Below the pieces are notes generated by a model. That model searched no databases. It was not told where the DNA came from and saw only the letters and a list, made by a program, of their open reading frames with translations. The translations under genes were made by a program, and so were the position numbers. This document shows, piece by piece, positions 7,581 to 16,044 of a DNA stretch of 64,000 bases (position 1 is the stretch's first letter; every line of letters begins with the position of its first letter). Source of the DNA: Streptomyces formicae (GTDB taxonomy: Bacteria > Actinomycetota > Actinomycetes > Streptomycetales > Streptomycetaceae). The stretch lies in contig NZ_CP071872.1 in the NCBI RefSeq assembly GCF_022647665.1, positions 1,860,001 to 1,924,000 of the forward strand, in the 5' to 3' direction.

Positions 7581-8735
7581 TCAGCGCCGCAGTGGCATCG
7601 CCGCCAGTTCCGCGACCGCCCACGTGAGCGGAGCGAAGACCGCCAGCAGGACGACGGCGCGCAGCAGTACCGATGCGCGCAGGAGGGTGGCGGGGGCGGC
7701 CAGGTCCCGCAGCCCTGCCCGCGTGAGCGCGCGGGAGTGCTTTGCCTCCAGGGCGGAGACGAGCAGCGTCGCCGTCGTACAGGCAAGGACCAATGTGGCG
7801 CCGAGCGGGGTGAGTTCGCCGAACGGCCGGGGGCCGCCCCCGGGGCCGGAGAGCGCCGAGGCCGCGATCAGGGCGGAGGCGACGGCGCAGACGACGCCGA
7901 GCGGCCGGCCGAGCCGGGCCGCGTCGTCCATCAGGGCGCGGCCGGCGAGCAGCCGTACCGCCCCGGGGCGCAGGGACTGCAGCACGCGCCCGCACACGTA
8001 CACGATGCCGGGGCCGGCCATCGCCAGTCCCAGCGCGGTCAGCGCCCAGCCCATGAGCACCCCGCTCGGCGGGTTCCCGGTGAGGGCGCCGCCCGCGGCG
8101 GCTCCCCCGTACCCCTCGACCGCGAGGCCCGCAGCGGCGAGGGCCACGCCCCAGGGCAGCCCGCCGGGCCCGGCCCCGGTGCGGGGCGCAGGGTCCTCTG
8201 CCTCGTGACCGGCGTCGGCCCGCGCACCGCGTGGGCGCAGCGCGAGCGCCGCCGAGCCCGCGGCCGCCACCGGTACGCACGCGAGCAGGGTGAGCGCCGC
8301 GCCCAGCGGCAGCGGCCGCCCCGCGAAGACGAGCCGGGCCGCCGCCCCGTCGAACGGCATCCCCGTCAGATCGCCCCGCAGATGCAGGAACACCAGCAGC
8401 GCCGCCATGCTGCCGAGCGTGCAGGACACGGCGGTCGACACCGCGGCGAGCGCGGAGAGCCGTACGGGCCCGAGCCCGATCGCGGACAGTCCCTGCCGGG
8501 GCTGGGTGCTGGGGTCCGTACGCGCCACGGCGACCGCGAGGTGGACCGTCGCGGCGAGCGGCACGAGACACCACAGCAGCCGCAGCGGCGCCTCGGGGGA
8601 CGGCTCCGACCGCGCCGCCGCGCCCGCGAGCGTGTACAGCAGCAGAAAGCCGACACCCCCCGATGCCGCGACGACCATCAGCCGCCGCAGCAGTACCAGG
8701 GGACGGGCGCCGCGGGCTAGACGGAGAGCGAGCAC
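7581..8735 (-). CDS. ABC transporter permease (FtsX-like, hydrophobic)
   Basis: A 384-residue protein with about eight to ten hydrophobic segments (for example GVGFLLLYTLAGAA and GAALTLLACVPVAAAGSAALAL) and short polar loops. It has no enzyme motif. Its 5' end overlaps the ATP-binding gene by 19 bases, so the two form one transporter operon. Such pairs in actinomycetes are usually MacB/FtsX-type exporters or lipoprotein-release systems. The large extracytoplasmic domain of MacB is absent. Substrate unknown. Confidence 0.75.
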   Translation of the reverse strand: MLALRLARGARPLVLLRRLMVVAASGGVGFLLLYTLAGAAARSEPSPEAPLRLLWCLVPLAATVHLAVAVARTDPSTQPRQGLSAIGLGPVRLSALAAVSTAVSCTLGSMAALLVFLHLRGDLTGMPFDGAAARLVFAGRPLPLGAALTLLACVPVAAAGSAALALRPRGARADAGHEAEDPAPRTGAGPGGLPWGVALAAAGLAVEGYGGAAAGGALTGNPPSGVLMGWALTALGLAMAGPGIVYVCGRVLQSLRPGAVRLLAGRALMDDAARLGRPLGVVCAVASALIAASALSGPGGGPRPFGELTPLGATLVLACTTATLLVSALEAKHSRALTRAGLRDLAAPATLLRASVLLRAVVLLAVFAPLTWAVAELAAMPLRR

Positions 8736-9445
8736 GCGGCCCGGCCTTCCGCGTCTGCCCCGTGGAGGGAGTTGACACGCCGGCCGTCGACCAGCGACAC
8801 CGTGCGGTCGGCGAGCGTCGCCACCTCCGGGTCATGGGTGGCCAGGATGAGGGTGATGCGGTGCGAGCGGGCCGCGGTGGTGAGCGTACGCAGGACCTGG
8901 GCGCGGTCCGTGGTGTGCAGGGCGGCGGTCGGCTCGTCCGCGAACAGCACCGCGGGCGTGGTGACGAGGGCCCGGGCGAGGGCGACGCGCTGCCGCTGGG
9001 ACTGGAGCAGCGCACGGGGCCGCTTGCGCGCGCACATGCCGATGTCGAGCCGCTCCAGCCACTCCACGGCGGCGGCCCTGGCGACGCGGTGCGACGAGCC
9101 GCGCAGCAGCAGCGGCAGGGCGGCGTTCTCCCAGGCGTTGAGTTCGGGGACCAGCTGCGGCTCGGGGCCGATCCAGCCGAAGCGCTCGCGGCGCAGCCGT
9201 TCGCGCGTGAGTGACCCCATTGTGTGGACGGGGCTGCTGTTGAACCAGACCTCGCCCTGCTCCGGCACGATCTGGCCGGAGAGACAGCGCAGCAGGGTGG
9301 TCTTGCCGCAGCCGCGCGGGCCGTTCACGGCGAGGATCTCCCCCTCGCGCACGCCGAGGGAGACTCCGGCGAGCGCGGGCGAACCGCTCAGGGAGTGATG
9401 CAGTGAGCGCGCCCAGAGCACATCGTTGTCCGGCGGGGCCACCAT
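8717..9445 (-). CDS. ABC transporter ATP-binding protein with degenerate signature motif
   Basis: A 242-residue MacB/LolD-like ATPase. Walker A GPRGCGKTT is at residues 42-50, a Q-loop at about 97, Walker B VLFADEP near 168 and the H-loop ATHD near 201. The usual LSGGQ signature reads LLQSQ (146-150) before an intact RQRVALARAL. The two glycines needed for ATP contact across the dimer are missing. The ATG at 9445 is preferred over GTG 9454 because GAGG lies eight bases upstream of it and inside the longer version. It is the first gene of the operon with the permease. Confidence 0.85.
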   Translation of the reverse strand: MVAPPDNDVLWARSLHHSLSGSPALAGVSLGVREGEILAVNGPRGCGKTTLLRCLSGQIVPEQGEVWFNSSPVHTMGSLTRERLRRERFGWIGPEPQLVPELNAWENAALPLLLRGSSHRVARAAAVEWLERLDIGMCARKRPRALLQSQRQRVALARALVTTPAVLFADEPTAALHTTDRAQVLRTLTTAARSHRITLILATHDPEVATLADRTVSLVDGRRVNSLHGADAEGRAACSLSV

Positions 9446-9478
9446 GGCGTACACCTCGGTTCAGATCCGTTGGTTCCC

Positions 9479-9496
9479 TTCCCCCGTACGGGGGAA
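9479..9496. promoter_or_regulatory. 18-bp perfect palindrome, candidate operator
   Basis: TTCCCCCGTACGGGGGAA is a perfect palindrome 34-51 bases upstream of the ABC ATPase start. The size and position fit an operator for a dimeric repressor of that operon. As RNA it would form a stem only with a strained loop, so DNA binding is more likely. Confidence 0.5.
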
Positions 9497-9557
9497 CGAC
9501 GTCGAGCCCGATCGGTCACAGCACCGTAGGGACTCGGAACCGGGTGTGCGGACAGCA

Positions 9558-9607
9558 CGCGGCCCGGATGCACCCCTTCTCACTCGAAGGGGTGCATCCG
9601 GGCCGCG
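9558..9607 (-). terminator. Strong 21-bp hairpin terminator
   Basis: A perfect 21-bp inverted repeat (9558-9578 with 9587-9607) around an eight-base loop, starting 21 bases past the aminotransferase stop. It is a stable factor-independent-type hairpin without a T-run, as is common in Streptomyces. It also insulates the ABC operon further left. Confidence 0.85.
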
Positions 9608-9627
9608 GGCGGTCCTTCAGAGCTTGG

Positions 9628-10998
9628 TCAGAGCTTCGTCCAGGCCTCGGTGAGGACCGAGCGGAGGATCTGCTCGATCTCGTCGAAGGTGGACTGGTCG
9701 GAGATCAGCGGCGGGGCCAGCTGGACGACCGGGTCGCCGCGGTCGTCGGCGCGACAGTAGAGACCGGCGTCGAACAGCGCCTTGGAGAGGAAGCCGTACA
9801 GGACGCGCTCGGTCTCCTCCTCGTTGAAGGACTCCTTGGTGTTCTTGTCCTTCACCAGCTCGATGCCGTAGAAGAAGCCGTTGCCGCGGACGTCGCCGAC
9901 GATCGGCAGGTCGTGCAGCTTCTGCAGCGTCGAGAGGAACGCGCCCTCGTTGTCGAGGACGTGCTGGTTGAGCTTCTCGCGCTCGAACAGGTCGAGGTTG
10001 GCGATTCCGACGGCCGCGGAGACCGGGTGGCCGCCGAAGGTGTAGCCGTGCAGGAAGGTGTTGTCGCCCTTGTAGAACGGCTCGGCGAGCCGGTCGGAGA
10101 CGATGCAGGCGCCGATCGGGGAGTACCCCGAGGTCATGCCCTTGGCGCAGGTGATCATGTCCGGCACGTAGCCGAACTTGTCACAGGCGAAGGTCTTGCC
10201 GAGCCGGCCGAAGGCGCAGATGACCTCGTCCGACACGAGCAGCACGTCGTACTGGTCGCAGATCTCGCGGACCCGCTGGAAGTACCCGGGCGGCGGCGGG
10301 AAGCAGCCGCCGGCGTTCTGCACCGGCTCCAGGAAGACCGCGGCGACGGTGTCGGCGCCCTCGAAGAGGATCTGCTGCTCGATCTGGTCGGCGGCCCAGC
10401 GGCCGAAGGCCTCGGGGTCGTCGCCGTGCAGCGGGGCGCGGTAGATGTTGGTGTTCGGCACCTTGTGCGCGCCGGGCACCAGCGGCTCGAACGGGGCCTT
10501 CAGCCCCGGCAGGCCGGTGATGGACAGGGCGCCCTGCGGGGTGCCGTGGTAGGCGACCGCGCGCGAGATGACCTTGTACTTGGTCGGCTTGCCGATGAGC
10601 TTGAAGTACTGCTTGGCGAGCTTCCAGGCGGTCTCGACCGCTTCGCCGCCGCCGGTGGTGAAGAAGACCTTGTTCAGGTCGCCGGGGGCTTCGTTCGCCA
10701 GCCGCTCGGCCAGCTCCACCGCCTGCGGGTGGGCGTACGACCACACGGGGAAGAAGGCGAGCTTCTCGGCCTGCTTGGCGGCGACCTCGGCCAGTTCCCT
10801 GCGCCCGTGGCCGGCCTGCACCACGAACAGGCCGGCGAGGCCGTCGAGGTAGCGCTTGCCCTTGTCGTCGTAGATGTAAGTGCCCTCACCACGGACGATG
10901 GTGGGAACGGGCGAGTTCTCGTACGACGACATGCGGGTGAAGTGCATCCACAGGTGGTCGTAGGCGGACTTGGAAAGGTCGCTGCGGTCCTTGCTCAC
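9628..10998 (-). CDS. Class III omega-aminotransferase (polyamine-type)
   Basis: A 456-residue PLP enzyme that moves an omega-amino group from a diamine or omega-amino acid to a keto acid, probably pyruvate or 2-oxoglutarate. The PLP-binding features are TTGGGEAVETAWKLA (phosphate loop), VSDEVICAFGRLG with the ring-stacking Asp, and ITCAKGMTSGY with the Schiff-base lysine. The GTG start follows the Lrp gene stop by two bases, so it is the second gene of that operon. Beside a polyamine-type aldehyde dehydrogenase, it probably acts on putrescine, cadaverine or gamma-glutamyl-putrescine. Orthologous Streptomyces genes have been placed in polyamine utilisation. Confidence 0.88.
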   Translation of the reverse strand: MSKDRSDLSKSAYDHLWMHFTRMSSYENSPVPTIVRGEGTYIYDDKGKRYLDGLAGLFVVQAGHGRRELAEVAAKQAEKLAFFPVWSYAHPQAVELAERLANEAPGDLNKVFFTTGGGEAVETAWKLAKQYFKLIGKPTKYKVISRAVAYHGTPQGALSITGLPGLKAPFEPLVPGAHKVPNTNIYRAPLHGDDPEAFGRWAADQIEQQILFEGADTVAAVFLEPVQNAGGCFPPPPGYFQRVREICDQYDVLLVSDEVICAFGRLGKTFACDKFGYVPDMITCAKGMTSGYSPIGACIVSDRLAEPFYKGDNTFLHGYTFGGHPVSAAVGIANLDLFEREKLNQHVLDNEGAFLSTLQKLHDLPIVGDVRGNGFFYGIELVKDKNTKESFNEEETERVLYGFLSKALFDAGLYCRADDRGDPVVQLAPPLISDQSTFDEIEQILRSVLTEAWTKL

Positions 10999-11000
10999 GG

Positions 11001-11507
11001 CTATCGGGTTCCCCACATATAGGTCTGCTTCTTGAGCTTGAGGTAGACGAAGCTCTCGGTGGAGCGCACACCGGGGAGGGTGCGGATGCGCCGGTTGATC
11101 ACTTCCAGCAGGTGGTCGTCGTCCTCGCAGACGATCTCCACCATAAGGTCGAAGGAGCCCGCCGTCATGACGACGTACTCGCACTCGGGCATGGCAGTCA
11201 GCGCGTCGGCCACCGGGTCCAGATCGCCCGTGACGTTGATGCCGACCATCGCCTGGCGCCGCAGACCCACGGTGAGCGGGTCGGTGACGGCGACGATCTG
11301 CATCACGCCCTGGTCGAGCAGCTTCTGGACGCGCTGCCGGACCGCCGCCTCGGACAGGCCCACGGCCTTGCCGATGGCGGCGTACGGACGGCGTCCGTCC
11401 TCCTGGAGCTGCTCGATGATCGCCAGGGAGACGGCGTCGATCGTCGGGGACGACCCGCTCCCGGTCCTGGAGTCTGTGCTTCGACTGGCCACGCCCACAC
11501 TGTGCAC
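11001..11507 (-). CDS. Lrp/AsnC-family transcriptional regulator
   Basis: A 168-residue regulator. Its N-terminal winged helix-turn-helix is LAIIEQLQEDGRRPYAAIGK...LSEAAVRQRVQKL (about 28-65). A C-terminal RAM/AsnC ligand-binding domain follows, with the conserved VMTAGSFDLMVEI segment. It is co-transcribed with the aminotransferase (stop-to-start gap two bases) and divergent from the aldehyde dehydrogenase, so it probably controls both and senses a polyamine or amino acid. From memory the S. coelicolor counterpart is EpuRI, a polyamine-utilisation regulator. The start is uncertain: GTG 11507, 11498 and 11492 are all possible. Confidence 0.9.
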   Translation of the reverse strand: MHSVGVASRSTDSRTGSGSSPTIDAVSLAIIEQLQEDGRRPYAAIGKAVGLSEAAVRQRVQKLLDQGVMQIVAVTDPLTVGLRRQAMVGINVTGDLDPVADALTAMPECEYVVMTAGSFDLMVEIVCEDDDHLLEVINRRIRTLPGVRSTESFVYLKLKKQTYMWGTR

Positions 11508-11557
11508 CGGAGTCGTCGATACCGCAACCCGTCAGCGATGAAATTCGTTGTTCTTGG

Positions 11558-11581
11558 CTTCAAATCTCACCGATTTCGAAG
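11558..11581. promoter_or_regulatory. AT-rich near-palindrome, candidate Lrp operator
   Basis: CTTCAAATC (11558-11566) faces GATTTCGAAG (11572-11581), an inverted repeat with a one-base offset. It lies in the 190-base divergent region between the Lrp gene and the aldehyde dehydrogenase. AT-rich imperfect dyads like this are typical Lrp/AsnC sites, so autoregulation plus control of the divergent gene is a reasonable inference. Confidence 0.4.
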
Positions 11582-11696
11582 TCAAGGGGGGTCGGGCCTG
11601 TCGAAAGCATCAGCTGGCGGGCTAGCCTGGGCGGCATAGGCTCGTGGGTGGGGTGAGGGTGTCTCACCCATCGGACATCTGAGGAGGAGAGTGGCT

Positions 11697-13136
11697 GTGA
11701 CCACCGAACTGCGTCGTCTGCGCAATTACATCGACGGGGAGTTCCGGGACGCCGCGGACGGGCGGACCATCGAGGTGGTCAACCCGGCCACTGGCGAGAC
11801 GTACGCGACCTCGCCGCTCTCCGGTCAGGCGGACGTCGACGCCGCCATGGCCGCCGCCGCTGCCGCCTTCCCGGCCTGGCGCGACACCACGCCCGCCGAG
11901 CGCCAGAAGGTCCTGCTGAAGATCGCGGACGCCTTCGAGGAGCGGGCCGAGGAGCTGATCGCCGCCGAGTCCGAGAACACCGGAAAGCCGATCGAGCTCA
12001 CCCGCAGCGAAGAGATCCCCCCGATGGTCGACCAGATCCGCTTCTTCGCGGGCGCGGCGCGGATGCTCGAGGGCCGTTCGGCCGGTGAGTACATGGAGGG
12101 GATGACCTCGATCATCCGCCGTGAGCCGGTCGGCGTCTGCGCCCAGGTCGCGCCGTGGAACTACCCGATGATGATGGCCGTGTGGAAGTTCGCCCCGGCG
12201 CTGGCCGCGGGCAACACCGTGGTGCTGAAGCCGTCGGACACCACCCCGGCGTCCACCGTCCTCATCGCCGAGATCATCGGCGCGGTCGTGCCCAAGGGCG
12301 TCTTCAACGTCCTGTGCGGCGACCGCGACACGGGCCGCATGATGGTCGAGCACCCGGTCCCGGCGATGGCCTCCATCACCGGCTCGGTACGGGCCGGCAT
12401 GCAGGTCGCCGAGTCCGCGGCCAAGGACGTCAAGCGCGTCCACCTGGAGCTGGGCGGCAAGGCGCCGGTCGTCGTCTTCGAGGACACCGACATCGCGAAG
12501 GCCGTCGAGGACATCTCGGTCGCGGGCTTCTTCAACGCGGGCCAGGACTGTACGGCGGCGACGCGCGTGCTCGTGCACGAGTCGATCCACGACGAGTTCG
12601 TGTCGGCGCTCGCGAAGGCGGCCAAGGACACCAAGACCGGGCAGCCGGACGACGCGGACGTGCTCTACGGCCCGCTGAACAACGCCAACCAGCTCAAGCA
12701 GGTCTCCGGCTTCATCGACCGGCTTCCGGCGCACGCGAAGGTGGAGGCGGGCGGCCACCAGGTCGGCGACAAGGGCTACTTCTACGCCCCGACGGTCGTG
12801 TCCGGGCTGAAGCAGGACGACGAGATCGTCCAGAACGAGGTCTTCGGTCCGGTCATCACGGTCCAGTCCTTCCGCGACGAGGAGCAGGCGCTCGAGTACG
12901 CGAACGGCGTGGAGTACGCGCTGGCTTCGTCGGTATGGACCAAGGACCACGCGCGGGCGATGCGGATGTCCAAGTCGCTGGACTTCGGCTGCGTGTGGAT
13001 CAACACGCACATCCCCCTGGTCGCGGAGATGCCGCACGGCGGCTTCAAGAAGTCGGGCTACGGCAAGGACCTGTCGGCGTACGGGTTCGACGACTACACG
13101 CGCATCAAGCACGTGATGACGTCCCTGGACGCATGA
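11697..13136 (+). CDS. Gamma-aminobutyraldehyde-type aldehyde dehydrogenase
   Basis: A 479-residue NAD(P)-dependent aldehyde dehydrogenase. It has the APWNYP cofactor-site motif near 145, the general-base motif LELGGKAP near 253 and the catalytic cysteine in FNAGQDCTAATR near 288. It is closest by motif to PatD/PuuC enzymes that oxidise 4-aminobutyraldehyde or its gamma-glutamyl form. GTG 11697 is preferred because AGGAGG (11682-11687) is nine bases upstream; GTG 11691 would leave only three. A short hairpin (11651-11669) sits in the leader. It is divergent from the Lrp/aminotransferase operon and likely works downstream of that aminotransferase. Confidence 0.9.
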   Translation: MTTELRRLRNYIDGEFRDAADGRTIEVVNPATGETYATSPLSGQADVDAAMAAAAAAFPAWRDTTPAERQKVLLKIADAFEERAEELIAAESENTGKPIELTRSEEIPPMVDQIRFFAGAARMLEGRSAGEYMEGMTSIIRREPVGVCAQVAPWNYPMMMAVWKFAPALAAGNTVVLKPSDTTPASTVLIAEIIGAVVPKGVFNVLCGDRDTGRMMVEHPVPAMASITGSVRAGMQVAESAAKDVKRVHLELGGKAPVVVFEDTDIAKAVEDISVAGFFNAGQDCTAATRVLVHESIHDEFVSALAKAAKDTKTGQPDDADVLYGPLNNANQLKQVSGFIDRLPAHAKVEAGGHQVGDKGYFYAPTVVSGLKQDDEIVQNEVFGPVITVQSFRDEEQALEYANGVEYALASSVWTKDHARAMRMSKSLDFGCVWINTHIPLVAEMPHGGFKKSGYGKDLSAYGFDDYTRIKHVMTSLDA

Positions 13137-13173
13137 CGGGTGGCGTGTAGCGCCCCCCGGCGGGGCGGGACTT

Positions 13174-13203
13174 GGAAGGGCGGGCCGACGGGCCCGCCCT
13201 TCC
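13174..13203 (+). terminator. 13-bp hairpin terminator
   Basis: GGAAGGGCGGGCC (13174-13186) pairs perfectly with 13191-13203 around a four-base loop, 37 bases after the aldehyde dehydrogenase stop. Short GGGGCTC/GGGTTC repeats follow. It separates the dehydrogenase from the PotD-like gene. Confidence 0.75.
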
Positions 13204-13334
13204 GGGGCTCGGGGCTCCGGGGTTCGGGGCTCCGGTGGAGCCGGCCCGCGATCGACAGGGTGTCCGGCTCTGCCCCGCCCGCTCGACGCAGCGTCCATTG
13301 CCCGGGGGGCCGGGCGCTCGGCATCCTGCCGGAC

Positions 13335-14522
13335 ATGCCGGCGATGACGAAGTACCCAGGTGCACCGCGCTTCTCCCGCCGTTCCGTGCTCGCCGGAGCC
13401 GCGGGGCTCCTGCTCGCGGGCTGCGGGGTGCCCGCGGCCTACGTAGAGCCGGGGGACCGTGCGGGACGCGATCTGTCCCGCCGTGACAGGCGGCTCGACT
13501 TCGCCAACTGGCCGCTGTACATCGACACGGACGACGAGGACGAGTCCCGGCGCCCCACCCTCGACGCCTTCACCGACCGCACGGGGATCTCCGTCCGCTA
13601 CACCGAGGAGATCAACGACAACGACGAGTTCTTCGGCAAGATCAGCCCCGCGCTGATGAACCGCCAGGAGACCGGCCGGGACCTCGTCGTCGTCAGCGAC
13701 TGGATGGCCGCCCGCTTCGTGCGCCTCGGCTGGGTCCAGGAGATGGACCGCGACCGGCAGCCGAACGTCGCCAGGTACCTGGACCCGCAGCTGCGCCGCC
13801 CCGCCTTCGACGAGGGACGGCGCCACAGCGTGCCCTGGCAGTCCGGGATCACCGGCATCGCGTACAACCGCCGCAAGCTGGGCCGGGAGCTCCGGAGCGT
13901 CCGAGACCTCTGGGCCGCCGACCTGCGCGGAAAGGTGACGCTGCTCTCCGGGCTCGACGAGTCCTTCGCCCTCCTCATGCAGGGCGACGGCGTCGACATC
14001 ACCCGCTGGGCCGCCGACGACTTCCACACCGTGTGCGACCACGTCGAGAGGCTGGTCGCGCAGCGGCACATCCGCCGCTTCACCGGGAACGACTACATCA
14101 AGGACCTCTCCACCGGGGACGTCCTCGCCTGCCAGGCGTACTCGGGCGACGTCATCCAACTCCAGGCGGACAACCCCGCCATCGAGTTCGTCGTGCCCGA
14201 GGAGGGTGCCGAGCTCTGGGCCGAGTCCCTGATGATCCCGAACCTCGCCCGGCACAAAGGCAACGCCGAAGCGCTCGTCGACTACTACTACGAGCCCGAA
14301 GTCGCGGCCGAACTCGCCGCCTGGGTCAACTACGTCTGCCCCGTGCCCGCCGCGCGCGACGTCCTCGCCGACTCGGACGACGAGGAACTCGCGGCCCTCG
14401 CCGAGGACCCGCTCATCTTCCCCGACGGCGCGATGCGTCGGCGCCTCGCCATCGCACGGGACATCACCTCCGAGGAGCGGACCGACTTCGCGAAGCGGTG
14501 GAACGGGATCGTCGGCCTGTAG
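13335..14522 (+). CDS. Orphan PotD-like polyamine-binding lipoprotein
   Basis: A 395-residue extracytoplasmic solute-binding protein. A twin-arginine lipoprotein signal (RRSVLAGAAGLLLAGC, lipid-modified Cys30) is followed by FANWPLYID and the PotD-like segment RFTGNDYIKDLSTGD. It is clearly paralogous to the PotD at 21023-22270, sharing RFTGNDY, GDVIQLQADNP and a YYYE tail. No permease or ATPase adjoins it, so it may share PotABC encoded 8 kb away or act as a sensor. The start ATG lacks a good ribosome binding site; ATG 13344 is an alternative. Confidence 0.85.
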   Translation: MPAMTKYPGAPRFSRRSVLAGAAGLLLAGCGVPAAYVEPGDRAGRDLSRRDRRLDFANWPLYIDTDDEDESRRPTLDAFTDRTGISVRYTEEINDNDEFFGKISPALMNRQETGRDLVVVSDWMAARFVRLGWVQEMDRDRQPNVARYLDPQLRRPAFDEGRRHSVPWQSGITGIAYNRRKLGRELRSVRDLWAADLRGKVTLLSGLDESFALLMQGDGVDITRWAADDFHTVCDHVERLVAQRHIRRFTGNDYIKDLSTGDVLACQAYSGDVIQLQADNPAIEFVVPEEGAELWAESLMIPNLARHKGNAEALVDYYYEPEVAAELAAWVNYVCPVPAARDVLADSDDEELAALAEDPLIFPDGAMRRRLAIARDITSEERTDFAKRWNGIVGL

Positions 14523-14621
14523 CGAACTCGTGTCGTGCCGACTGCCAGCCCACTTGTTGCTCATAGGGATTTCGCCGCCCGGGCGGTGCACGACGTCGAG
14601 GTCACCGGGTGACCCGGTTTT

Positions 14622-14633
14622 TGAACGCGTTCA
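14622..14633. promoter_or_regulatory. 12-bp palindrome, candidate operator
   Basis: TGAACGCGTTCA is a perfect palindrome 22 bases upstream of the following membrane-protein ATG. Its core GAACGCGTTC resembles TetR-family operators. No TetR gene is nearby, so the regulator would act in trans. Confidence 0.35.
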
Positions 14634-14654
14634 TGCCGGGCGTACGCTGCGGGC

Positions 14655-15233
14655 ATGAGCGAGCGGAGAGCGCTGCTGAGGCGCATACGCGTGTGGCTGG
14701 TCGTGTTCATCGTCTGTCTGGTGGCGAGCGGGCTGACCGCCTTCCCGCTCGTCACCGAACTGCACCTCGCTGAGGCGGCGTTGACATCGTGGGCCGCCCC
14801 GGTCGGCGACGCCCTTCCGTCGCTGGCGGCGTGGATCGAGCGGGTGCGGCAGGGCGCGGACGTCGCCGACGAGCAGTACCCCTTTCTGCTGTACGGCACC
14901 GACTGGCTGGCCTTCGCCCATCTCGTCATCGCCGTCGCCTTCTACGGCCCGTACCGCGATCCCGTGCGCAACATCTGGGTCATCGAGTTCGGCGTGATCG
15001 CCTGCGCCGGAATCATCCCGCTCGCGCTGGTCTGCGGACCGATCCGGGACATCCCCTTCTGGTGGACGGTGATCGACATGTCCTTCGGGGTGTTCGGCGT
15101 GATCCCGCTGCTCGTCGTCCGGCGCATGATCAAGCGGCTGGCAGCCATGGAAGCCATGGAGACCACGGCAGCAGCCGTGCAAGCCGTGCAAGCCGTGCGC
15201 CGCGGGGAAGCCCCGGGGCGGCCGGTGGTCTGA
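14655..15233 (+). CDS. Conserved membrane protein of unknown function
   Basis: A 192-residue protein with four likely membrane segments: LVVFIVCLVASGLTAFPL, LAFAHLVIAVAFYG, FGVIACAGIIPLALV and VIDMSFGVFGVIPLLVV. A 50-residue polar loop separates the first two. The C-terminus is an alanine-rich repeat (AAVQAVQAV). No catalytic motif or family is recognised. It stands alone and converges with the methyltransferase operon, only 25 bases away. Confidence 0.7.
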   Translation: MSERRALLRRIRVWLVVFIVCLVASGLTAFPLVTELHLAEAALTSWAAPVGDALPSLAAWIERVRQGADVADEQYPFLLYGTDWLAFAHLVIAVAFYGPYRDPVRNIWVIEFGVIACAGIIPLALVCGPIRDIPFWWTVIDMSFGVFGVIPLLVVRRMIKRLAAMEAMETTAAAVQAVQAVRRGEAPGRPVV

Positions 15234-15258
15234 GGCGGGCCGGCCGGGGCCGCGTCCG

Positions 15259-16044
15259 TTACGGCTTGCGGGCCACCGCACCGAACTGCGCGACCTCCGG
15301 TTCCGGATCGCCCTCGGCGCGCCAGCGCGAGCAGGAGACGATGCCGGGGTCGAGCAGGTCGAGGCCGTCGAGGAAGCCGGCGAACTCGGCGCGGCTGCGG
15401 GCGGTGATGGGCGGTGTCGCGTTCTCGTTCCAGAACGCCATCGCCTCGGCGTTGCCCTCGCCGCCCAGCTCCAGCGTGGGGTGGGTGACGGCGAGGTGGC
15501 TGCCCGGCGGTATCACGTCCATGATACGGCGGACGATCGCCGTGGCCTTGTCCGTGTCGAGGATGAAGTTGAGGATGCCGAGCATGATCACCGCGACCGG
15601 CTGCGAAAGGTCGAGCGTGGGCTCGACGGAGCGCAGGATGTCGTCGGGGCGGTGGGCGTCCGCGTCGATGTACGCCGTGCGGCCCTCGGGGGCGCTGGTC
15701 AGCAGCGCGCGGGCGTGGGTGAGCACGATCGGGTCGTTGTCGACGTACACGATCCGCGACTCGGGCGCGATGCGCTGGGCGACCTCGTGGGTGTTGTCGA
15801 CGGTCGGCAGACCGGTGCCGATGTCCAGGAACTGCCGCACCCCCGCCTCTGCGGCGAGGTACGTGACCGCGCGGCCGAGGAACGCCCTGTCCGCGCGGGC
15901 GACCTGGCGGATGCTCGGGAACAGCCCGGTCACCTGGTCACCGACCTGACGGTCGATCTGGTAGTTGTCCTTGCCACCCAGCCAGTAGTTCCACACGCGG
16001 GCGTTGTGCGCGATGTCGGTGCGGATCCTGTCGATCTCGGTCAC
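15259..16044 (-). CDS. SAM-dependent methyltransferase (actinobacterial DUF574 type)
   Basis: A 261-residue protein of the S-adenosylmethionine methyltransferase family abundant in Streptomyces. It opens with RVWNYWLGGKDNY, the family signature. The SAM-binding loop FLDIGTGLPT and the acidic VYVDNDPIV follow. The substrate is unknown for nearly all members. The GTG start overlaps the phosphodiesterase stop by four bases (GTGA), placing it third in an operon with the deaminase and the phosphodiesterase. Confidence 0.87.
   Translation of the reverse strand: MTEIDRIRTDIAHNARVWNYWLGGKDNYQIDRQVGDQVTGLFPSIRQVARADRAFLGRAVTYLAAEAGVRQFLDIGTGLPTVDNTHEVAQRIAPESRIVYVDNDPIVLTHARALLTSAPEGRTAYIDADAHRPDDILRSVEPTLDLSQPVAVIMLGILNFILDTDKATAIVRRIMDVIPPGSHLAVTHPTLELGGEGNAEAMAFWNENATPPITARSRAEFAGFLDGLDLLDPGIVSCSRWRAEGDPEPEVAQFGAVARKP

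Noticed and set aside
11664-14591. Very long minus-strand open frame opposite the aldehyde dehydrogenase and PotD-like genes
   Set aside because: It is antisense to two clear genes, has no family motif and has Arg/Asp/Val-rich shadow composition. Such frames arise from GC-rich third positions. The same applies to the long frames at 31395-34406 and 54445-57123.
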